From: Veillonellaceae bacterium
GTDB lineage: Bacteria; Bacillota; Negativicutes; Veillonellales; Veillonellaceae
Direction of reading: 5' to 3'
Length of the DNA: 19,855 nucleotides
Assembly (NCBI GenBank): GCA_900765165.1
Contig: CAAFQR010000144.1
Location: forward strand, 1-19,855
The notes beneath the pieces are model-generated. The model was not told the origin of the DNA, ran no database searches, and worked only from the letters and a program-made list of their open reading frames with translations. The position numbers were made by a program, and so were the translations under genes. Below, one piece after another: positions 1 to 4,911 of this stretch (position 1 is the stretch's first letter; each line of letters opens with the position of its first letter).

Positions 1-3
1 ACT

Positions 4-40
4 AAGGCCCCTATGCAACCGAACGCTGCACAGGGGCCTT
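4..40 (-). terminator. Rho-independent terminator of the first minus-strand gene
   Basis: A perfect 9-bp stem, AAGGCCCCT (4-12) with AGGGGCCTT (32-40), lies about 20 bases beyond the stop codon of the minus-strand gene at 60-1067. The expected minus-strand T tract would fall outside the window, so the assignment rests on the stem and its position. Confidence 0.6.
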
Positions 41-59
41 TCATTTCACCCGTATTCTC

Positions 60-1067
60 TTAGTTGTATTTCTGACCGGGATGTTTCTTCTGCCAAACCT
101 TAACGGTTCTGATATCATCGGGGTCTTCGTCGTCAATGTCGTCCCCCGGCTGGATGTCAATGTTCACTTCTTCGACAGGCATAGAATAGATTTTCTCAAT
201 CAGATCCATGAAATGCATCGCGGTTTCACTGCGCGGCGGAGCCACGGCATGCATGCGCCATGCCGGAAGTTCATTATTACTATCGTAGAGCAGATTCACT
301 TCAGCCGGCGTGTAGCCACAGAGGCACCACCAGCGCGACTTCTCATAGCACTCAATCATGATGCCATACATTTCTTCGGGGTTGCGCGGAACGCCAAGCT
401 TTCTCAACGTATAATTGATGTGCTGGAACGCTTCCGGAACGCCGGCATGACATTCCAAAATCATGCGTTCGAGCAGTTTTTCCGGCGTCGGGCGATTTGC
501 TTTCGGCGGCAATGACCCATCTTCCAGCAGTTTCTTGTCGGTGTCAAAGTGCGGCAATAACCGATAGTCTTCACTCAAAGGCGTGCCGTCCGGTAACTGC
601 AGGTTATCCAGGTACTCCTTCAGTTCCTCCATTTGAATCGCATGAGGCAAGATGTCAGCCAAATTTTCTTCCGCAAAAAACGCCACTGACGTGAGCACGT
701 CAACTTGATTGTAGTCCAACATCTTCACGAGGCGGAACTTGCCGGAACCACGTCCAATCAAGCGTTCATTGAGGATGAGCCGCTGATTGACCGGTTCCGT
801 CGATTTGCCGCCATAGATGTCCGCCTCTTCCGCAATGTAGTACGGCAGCTCCATGCGGCGTGCGATATCAGAAAACTGATAAAATTCCTCCCTCGAGACG
901 GGTAATTTCACAATGGTGGCCACTTCCCACGCATCTTCCAACGAAATCAGCCCATACATGTCGGCGCAGAGCTGGTAGTGATCGAGGATGATCTCCGCTG
1001 TTTTCGGATCCCAGTTGTCGAGCATCTTCCGAATTCGTTTATCTGATAAAGGTTTTGGGTAAGGCAT
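60..1067 (-). CDS. Hypothetical protein, 335 aa
   Basis: I do not recognise this protein. It has no signal peptide or clear membrane segment and looks soluble and cytoplasmic. It is rich in charged residues and ends with an acidic run (GDDIDDEDPDDI, about residues 308-319) before a basic tail. A CLCGY motif lies in the C-terminal third next to WW. The ATG at 1067 is preceded by AGGAAAGGAAG about 7 bases upstream, which is a good ribosome binding site, and a terminator hairpin follows the stop. The gene is transcribed alone. Its base composition resembles clpB and the other housekeeping genes of the window and not the AT-rich block beside it, so it is probably a resident gene. No function can be assigned from the sequence. 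Confidence 0.8.
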   Translation of the reverse strand: MPYPKPLSDKRIRKMLDNWDPKTAEIILDHYQLCADMYGLISLEDAWEVATIVKLPVSREEFYQFSDIARRMELPYYIAEEADIYGGKSTEPVNQRLILNERLIGRGSGKFRLVKMLDYNQVDVLTSVAFFAEENLADILPHAIQMEELKEYLDNLQLPDGTPLSEDYRLLPHFDTDKKLLEDGSLPPKANRPTPEKLLERMILECHAGVPEAFQHINYTLRKLGVPRNPEEMYGIMIECYEKSRWWCLCGYTPAEVNLLYDSNNELPAWRMHAVAPPRSETAMHFMDLIEKIYSMPVEEVNIDIQPGDDIDDEDPDDIRTVKVWQKKHPGQKYN

Positions 1068-1151
1068 AATACTCTTCCTTTCCTGACAGATTATATTTCT
1101 ACTTTATTATAACATCAAATCTCTTTAAGAACACCTTCGCTTTGCCTGCCT

Positions 1152-1346
1152 TTGCTATTTCGTTGGCGTCCCCTTTCCACGGCCGTGTACAATCTCGATG
1201 GCACGACTCCCTCTGAAATAAAAACTCTCCAGCCGACGTTCATCCAATCTGAGCAGAACATCCACGTCGTGTACAACAGCGTGTACGGTAGCCCGTCGTA
1301 TAACTCCGCGCTGTATGTGTATGGGAAGTTGTATTTGAATAAATAA
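1152..1346 (+). pseudogene. 5'-truncated remnant of a secreted-protein gene (family of 3438-3917)
   Basis: The reading frame, open from the stop at 1125-1127 to the TAA at 1344-1346, ends in SPSYNSALYVYGKLYLNK. The intact secreted protein at 3438-3917 ends in SPSYNSALFVYSKLYLK. Upstream the match continues: RWRPLSTAVYNLDG aligns with KWYPLDILIFNFNG, and FIQSEQNIHVVY with SIQSEDNPDIYF. The signal peptide and first half are absent, and no ribosome binding site precedes a start codon, so this is the 3' end of a lost paralogue. Its terminator (1359-1385) is intact and nearly identical to the one after the last secreted-protein gene. The remnant is visibly more GC-rich than the intact copy, so the two have long diverged. 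Confidence 0.75.
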
Positions 1347-1358
1347 GGATATAAATTA

Positions 1359-1389
1359 AGGCCCGCGCCATTCCGACGCGGGCCTCTTT
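1359..1389. terminator. Terminator hairpin, direct-repeat copy 1
   Basis: A 9-bp stem, AGGCCCGCG (1359-1367) with CGCGGGCCT (1377-1385), is followed by CTTT. It serves the remnant on the plus strand and can also stop the minus-strand gene ending at 1408. Bases 1358-1389 match 4339-4370 at 31 of 32 positions; the single difference (A at 1376) shortens the stem here. Confidence 0.8.
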
Positions 1390-1407
1390 GCATTCTATTA
1401 ACTTCTT

Positions 1408-2430
1408 TTACCAATCCAAGTCTATTGATTGATTCTCTTCTAGCTTCCAAATTTGCTCATCTTTAAAGCTCGGCAACTTCCCATCTAAAAAGTCAAAAGA
1501 CAGTTGTAATGTCAATTCATAAGGTAATCCGGTAGATATGTATTGCCATAGATAACCAGAGTTTTCAAAGCAAAATTCCGTAATATACAGCTGATCTAAA
1601 GATATTTTAACGTCTTTACTATCATCATAAGGACGAGTACGCATAAATACACAATTTGCAAAGGGCTCACTCTTTTGCAATTTAATCCAATTTTCGCCAT
1701 ACAGGTCAGGAGTAAGAGCCGTCACACGCTCTATTATTGTTTTCAGACTTGGAGAATCATGCCTCCATTTTCTGCCATCTATACAATATGTTAACACAAA
1801 GCCAGTGTCAGGCTTTTCTACAATAAACCGTTCATAATAATCATTGTCTAAGTAAAAATCATACGAAGGTTTTAATTTTCTCCCCAATTTTGGAAATACT
1901 TCATTGCCTCTAATAATTTCACCTGCAAGCTTGCCTATCGAGAATTTTATTCGACAAATAGGATGATTTGAATCAACAATATCCCGTACTACCTTTAACC
2001 CTTTTTCTTTATCCTGTACTACACCAAACCCGTAATAATAACAATACGCTTCATAAAACCTGCTTGCCTCGTCACCCGCTTTACTACCTATTTCAAAATA
2101 ATTAAAAACAAGGCTATCTATGACAGCTCTAGTGTGCGGCGATAAATTAAGGCGACTATCCCACAACTCTAGTACTCTTGCCATGGCTGATGATGGCTCC
2201 TCATCCAATTGCGTTTGATATTCATCCAGTATAGACCAACATTTAAGACGTTCAATTTCCTTAGCATACGCTGCCCGTTCAAATGTAAACGGACCAATTT
2301 TCACATCTGGAAATTCTCCGTCATCATACGGTGTATTAAACGCATACCAGCAAACCTCACTGTCATCAATATCAATATTCATCTCAACAGGCCAACAAGC
2401 ATATTTACCGCAAACGCAGTCATAAATCAT
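1408..2430 (-). CDS. C-terminal part downstream of the amber codon, 340 aa, Sel1-like stretch
   Basis: This frame starts at an in-frame ATG that follows the amber codon by ten codons. CxCGxxxCWP lies at residues 5-13 and a GPFTFERAAYAKEIERL segment at about 46-62. A Sel1-repeat-like motif spans about 128-148 (YYYGFGVVQDKEKGL). The remaining roughly 190 residues are not recognised. No signal peptide or membrane helix is visible. The family block at the very N-terminus indicates that this is the continuation of the 78-codon frame and not an independent gene. It is only made if translation reinitiates or the amber codon is suppressed. Confidence 0.5.
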   Translation of the reverse strand: MIYDCVCGKYACWPVEMNIDIDDSEVCWYAFNTPYDDGEFPDVKIGPFTFERAAYAKEIERLKCWSILDEYQTQLDEEPSSAMARVLELWDSRLNLSPHTRAVIDSLVFNYFEIGSKAGDEASRFYEAYCYYYGFGVVQDKEKGLKVVRDIVDSNHPICRIKFSIGKLAGEIIRGNEVFPKLGRKLKPSYDFYLDNDYYERFIVEKPDTGFVLTYCIDGRKWRHDSPSLKTIIERVTALTPDLYGENWIKLQKSEPFANCVFMRTRPYDDSKDVKISLDQLYITEFCFENSGYLWQYISTGLPYELTLQLSFDFLDGKLPSFKDEQIWKLEENQSIDLDW

Positions 2431-2460
2431 GACATCTTCGTTTAATCCATCAATGACTTC

Positions 2461-2697
2461 CTACCCATAGCTATATAATGAATCAGGCATAAGCTCTAAA
2501 TGTTTTTTTTCAAATATGCCGTCAAAATCTGAACTTGTAGCATAAACTTGTTCTACCTCATAAACTCTCTCTAAAAGATCTTGGCCGTTTATTATAATAC
2601 GGACAAAATTACGTTCTTCACGCTCTCCTAAATATCGCTTACGGACTATTTCAAAATGCAGTGTATCATATTTCTTTTCTTCTGCCACCACACTCAC
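2461..2697 (-). CDS. N-terminal fragment upstream of the amber codon, 78 aa
   Basis: This is the translated 5' half of the interrupted gene. A TGA two codons upstream of the GTG at 2695-2697 limits the start choice. The more likely start is the GTG at 2686-2688, because AGGTGAG (2699-2693) then sits four bases upstream and the first GTG would lie inside that ribosome binding site. The product would be a 75- to 78-residue soluble protein with the FEIVRKRYLGERE and INGQDLLERV segments but without the CxCG/CWP part. Whether the fragment is stable or has any function cannot be told from the sequence. Confidence 0.55.
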   Translation of the reverse strand: MSVVAEEKKYDTLHFEIVRKRYLGEREERNFVRIIINGQDLLERVYEVEQVYATSSDFDGIFEKKHLELMPDSLYSYG

Positions 2698-3043
2698 CTC
2701 TCATCCATATTAACCGCCATCACACACCCTTTACACGTCAATTCTTAGTTTCATCATATCACATAACCAACTCTTTTATCGATTCTCAATTATATTTTGG
2801 GGATTTCCTCAGATATTTACCTGTAACTGTACGTAAAACGGGACTTAATTCATTTCCTTTGAACTAACGATTCAACAGATTCTCAATTACATCTTTATTT
2901 TGTATTTCAAGATATGCTATGATTAAAGTGATTTTTAGGATACTAGGTCATGTTTGGAGTACTTGCGCTCTTATCAGATTAAGAGTAGTTTGAATGACTG
3001 GTATCCATCTTTATCTGTGTTGTGATTTAGGGGGAATCTGAAG
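2698..3043. other. AT-rich intergenic region with a 12-bp direct repeat
   Basis: This gap separates divergent genes: the interrupted gene on the minus strand and the secreted-protein cluster on the plus strand. No convincing coding frame is present. GATTCTCAATTA occurs twice, at 2781-2792 and 2878-2889, and both copies are followed within about ten bases by TATTTTG. A possible plus-strand -10 (TATGAT) lies at 2918-2923, but no good -35 partner was found. The repeat may be a regulator site for either gene. Confidence 0.4.
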
Positions 3044-3406
3044 ATGAAAAAATTTATTGTGGCATTGTTGTTAGCGATGAGTGTAGTGGCACCAGGCTTT
3101 GCGGCAAGTTGGTATCAATTTTACGGCGATGAATATGGCAAAGCTATTTATGTAGATAATGCCTCAGTTGAAAAAACATCCGACTATGCAGCGGTATGGA
3201 CAAAAATAGTTGATCCTGATGGTTCTGTGATGATTGGCCGCGTATTTTTAGTACATTCAAAGAGAGTATTCACTCTTATGGAATATACACAATACGCCCC
3301 CAATGGTTATATTTTAAATAAATATAAAATGCCATACCCGGTATGGAGACCCATTCAGCCTGATTCTAACATGGAAAAATTATACTATGCAATTTGGAGC
3401 TATTAA
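3044..3406 (+). CDS. Secreted adhesin-E-like protein, 120 aa
   Basis: The protein starts with a clear signal peptide (MKK, hydrophobic core, VVAPGFA), probably cut after residue 20, so the mature form is about 100 residues in the periplasm or on the surface. The mature part has SWYQF at its start, YVDNASVEK, VWTKIVDPDG and a C-terminal PVWRPIQPDSNMEKLYYAIW. This layout (Trp-Tyr start, DN-S-x-K, VW-x-K, then WxPIxPxS) resembles the surface-adhesin protein E family as I remember it, so the name is a family-level inference. AGGGGG precedes the ATG by about ten bases. It is the first of three genes in a row and is a paralogue of 3978-4334. Composition is AT-rich. Confidence 0.8.
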   Translation: MKKFIVALLLAMSVVAPGFAASWYQFYGDEYGKAIYVDNASVEKTSDYAAVWTKIVDPDGSVMIGRVFLVHSKRVFTLMEYTQYAPNGYILNKYKMPYPVWRPIQPDSNMEKLYYAIWSY

Positions 3407-3437
3407 TAGAAAGAACTAATCCTGGGGAGATGACATT

Positions 3438-3917
3438 ATGTTTTTAAAACATCTATTTACTAAAACACTTCTTATGGCGTTTGGGTTAATAATACTGACC
3501 TTTCCTGCATTTGCAATGTCACTAAGTGAATTGCAGGATAATCCAACACATTACACAGTTACATATGCAGATAATGAAGAAACTGAGTATGTAGACAACT
3601 ACTCCATCGAATCTACGCCAGACAAAAATGGAGAACAATGGGCTAAAGCAACTATATACATAGTTTCACCTCAAAAATCGTGGATTACCCAATACACCAA
3701 TTTATACAGTTATGATCTAACCAACAAAACAGTAAAATGGTATCCTTTAGATATTTTAATTTTCAACTTCAATGGCAGTATTATCGATGATATGAAAATC
3801 AAAAAAACAGCATCAATACAATCGGAAGATAATCCAGATATATACTTTGTTAGTAAGCCAAATAGTCCATCGTATAATTCCGCATTGTTTGTATATAGCA
3901 AACTCTATCTAAAATAA
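3438..3917 (+). CDS. Secreted protein of unknown function, 159 aa
   Basis: The signal peptide (MFLKHLFTK, hydrophobic core, FPAFA) is probably cut after residue 26. The mature protein has YVDNYSIES, WAKATIYIV and KWYPLDILIFNFNG, and ends in SPSYNSALFVYSKLYLK. It follows the gene at 3044 by 31 bases, with GGGGAG as ribosome binding site, so the two are probably cotranscribed. The DN-S-x-E and W-x-K spacing recalls its two neighbours, suggesting a distant member of the same fold with a longer C-terminus. The truncated remnant at 1152-1346 is its closest relative in the window. Function is unknown; a role at the cell surface is inferred from the export signal. Confidence 0.75.
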   Translation: MFLKHLFTKTLLMAFGLIILTFPAFAMSLSELQDNPTHYTVTYADNEETEYVDNYSIESTPDKNGEQWAKATIYIVSPQKSWITQYTNLYSYDLTNKTVKWYPLDILIFNFNGSIIDDMKIKKTASIQSEDNPDIYFVSKPNSPSYNSALFVYSKLYLK

Positions 3918-3977
3918 AATCAACATTTTATACTATTTTTCTTTAATTAACCAATCTTAGTCGAAGGGGGACTTAAG

Positions 3978-4334
3978 ATGAAAAAATTTCTTATTGTTTT
4001 ATTATTAGCTATGAGTGTAGTAGCTCCGAATTTTGCGGCAAGTTGGTATTTTGTTGGAAACGCTACCGACGGTACTTCCTACTATATTGATAACAGTGAT
4101 GTTAAAAAGACTCAAGAAGTTGCCATTATTTGGGCAAAAATGGTAAATACCGACGGTACTTCAGAAATAAACCAAGTAGCTGTCAATCGTTACGAGAGAA
4201 CTATGGCAATAATGTCTTGGATAGTATATAACTCGCACGGTAATATTATAAATTCTGGGAAAAATGATACTTACAATTGGCTACCTATCCCTCCAGGGAC
4301 TATAGCCTCTGATGTCATTGGATATATTTGGTAA
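3978..4334 (+). CDS. Secreted adhesin-E-like protein, paralogue of 3044-3406, 118 aa
   Basis: The first 23 residues are almost the same as in the protein at 3044 (LLLAMSVVAP, then FAASWY), including the likely cleavage after residue 20. The mature parts share YxDNSxVxK, WxKMV/IV-x-DG and WxPIxP but are otherwise well diverged. GGGGGA lies eight bases before the ATG. A 60-base gap separates it from the gene at 3438, and a strong terminator follows directly, so it closes the three-gene cluster. The conserved leader and diverged mature sequence fit duplication followed by divergence of an exposed protein. Confidence 0.8.
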   Translation: MKKFLIVLLLAMSVVAPNFAASWYFVGNATDGTSYYIDNSDVKKTQEVAIIWAKMVNTDGTSEINQVAVNRYERTMAIMSWIVYNSHGNIINSGKNDTYNWLPIPPGTIASDVIGYIW

Positions 4335-4339
4335 CACCA

Positions 4340-4371
4340 AGGCCCGCGCCATTCCGGCGCGGGCCTCTTTT
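4340..4371 (+). terminator. Terminator of the secreted-protein cluster, direct-repeat copy 2
   Basis: A perfect 11-bp GC-rich stem, AGGCCCGCGCC (4340-4350) with GGCGCGGGCCT (4356-4366) and loop ATTCC, is followed by CTTTTCTTTT. It begins six bases after the stop at 4334. Together with 1358-1389 it forms a near-identical direct repeat around the accessory block. Confidence 0.9.
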
Positions 4372-4395
4372 CTTTTGCTTTTATTTTTAAACCAT

Positions 4396-4761
4396 CTACT
4401 TTATAAACCGATCAATGGCATCATTGAGTTTCTCAATGGTTTCATAGTCATCATTGCGCGCCGCATCAACGATACAGTGCTCGATGTGGTCTTTCATGAT
4501 AACGCGGCTCACGCCTTTAACGGCAGCGTTAACCGCTGCCAACTGTACCAGCACTTCACTGCAATCGCGGCCGTCTTCTACCATTCGTTTAACCGATTCC
4601 AAATGGCCCACAATGCGATTAATGCGGTTCAATACGGCTTTCGTGTGTTCGTGGCTATGTGTGTGACCATGTTCGTGGTCATGACCGTGGTCGTGACTAT
4701 GTTCATGCGTGTGTTCATGGTCGTGTGTATGTGTATGTTCGTGGCTGTGCTCGTGCTCCAT
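4396..4761 (-). CDS. CsoR/RcnR-type metal-sensing repressor with poly-(X-His) N-terminus
   Basis: Residues 41-121 are an all-helical CsoR/RcnR/FrmR domain: RINRIVGHLESVKRMVEDGRDC, then VLVQLAAVNAAVKGVSRVI, then KDHIEHC. The ligand positions read Cys67, His92 and Cys96, with the 25- and 29-residue spacings of the family. That pattern is found in Cu(I) sensors (CsoR) and, with an additional N-terminal His, in Ni sensors such as InrS. Residues 3-39 carry a histidine at every odd position, 19 in all, alternating with E, D, S, T and G. This tail could store or hand over Ni, Zn, Cu or Co. AAAGGAG lies upstream of the ATG with a longish spacer. No metal exporter gene is adjacent, so the target is unknown and the metal cannot be fixed from sequence alone. 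Confidence 0.9.
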   Translation of the reverse strand: MEHEHSHEHTHTHDHEHTHEHSHDHGHDHEHGHTHSHEHTKAVLNRINRIVGHLESVKRMVEDGRDCSEVLVQLAAVNAAVKGVSRVIMKDHIEHCIVDAARNDDYETIEKLNDAIDRFIK

Positions 4762-4788
4762 CGTTTTAGGCCACTCCTTTCTGTCCCG

Positions 4789-4804
4789 ATAGCGTAATCG
4801 CTAT
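4789..4804. promoter_or_regulatory. Inverted repeat in the leader of the CsoR-type gene
   Basis: ATAGCG (4789-4794) and CGCTAT (4799-4804) form a 6-bp inverted repeat with a 4-base spacer. It lies between the presumed promoter and the ribosome binding site. It is a candidate autoregulatory operator, though it lacks the G-tract usual in CsoR/RcnR operators. Confidence 0.3.
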
Positions 4805-4835
4805 GTCTTCTCGCTCAACTTTTTCCTACCTTATT

Positions 4836-4863
4836 ACTATAACACGAAATGCACTACGCACAA
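4836..4863 (-). promoter_or_regulatory. Probable promoter of the CsoR-type repressor gene
   Basis: On the minus strand TTGTGC (4863-4858) and TATAGT (4841-4836) are separated by 16 bp. The -35 is weak and touches the clpB terminator, so this gene seems to be transcribed separately from clpB. Confidence 0.4.
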
Positions 4864-4894
4864 AAGCCCCGCACCAATTAAGGCGCGAGGCTTT
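4863..4894 (-). terminator. clpB terminator
   Basis: The arms 4894-4885 and 4872-4863 pair over ten positions when read as minus-strand RNA, where the one imperfect position becomes a G-U pair. On the plus strand it would be a mismatch, which supports the minus strand. TTTTG follows. Confidence 0.75.
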
Positions 4895-4911
4895 GTAAGA
4901 GAGAGTGTAGC

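Larger units (their letters stand above)
1408..2697 (-). pseudogene. CxCGxxxCWP-family gene interrupted by one amber codon
   Basis: Two open frames, 2697-2461 (78 codons) and 2430-1408 (340 codons), are in the same frame. They are separated only by a TAG at 2461-2463 and ten open codons (EVIDGLNEDV). Read through the TAG, they give one protein of about 429 residues. The first part has the FEIVRKRYLGERE and VRIIINGQDLLERV segments, and the second begins with CVCGKYACWPVEM and IGPFTFERAAY. I recall these two blocks occurring together in one bacterial family of unknown function (often CxCGExGCWP), which supports a single ancestral gene. A Sel1-like stretch (AYCYYYGFGVVQDKEKGL) follows. The rest is unlike anything I know. 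The whole gene is AT-rich and accessory-looking. Translation could restart at the ATG at 2430, but no good ribosome binding site precedes it. Confidence 0.75.

Noticed and set aside
1115..1450. Minus-strand frame of 111 codons
   Set aside because: It overlaps the plus-strand remnant, the terminator and the end of the 340-codon frame, and has no ribosome binding site.
2461..2463. TAG read as pyrrolysine or another recoded residue
   Set aside because: No supporting element is visible and Pyl use is not expected in this type of organism; a nonsense mutation is simpler, though amber suppression was kept as an alternative.
4312..4797. Plus-strand frame of 161 codons opposite the CsoR-type gene
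   Set aside because: It is the shadow of the histidine-rich repeat and crosses a strong terminator.
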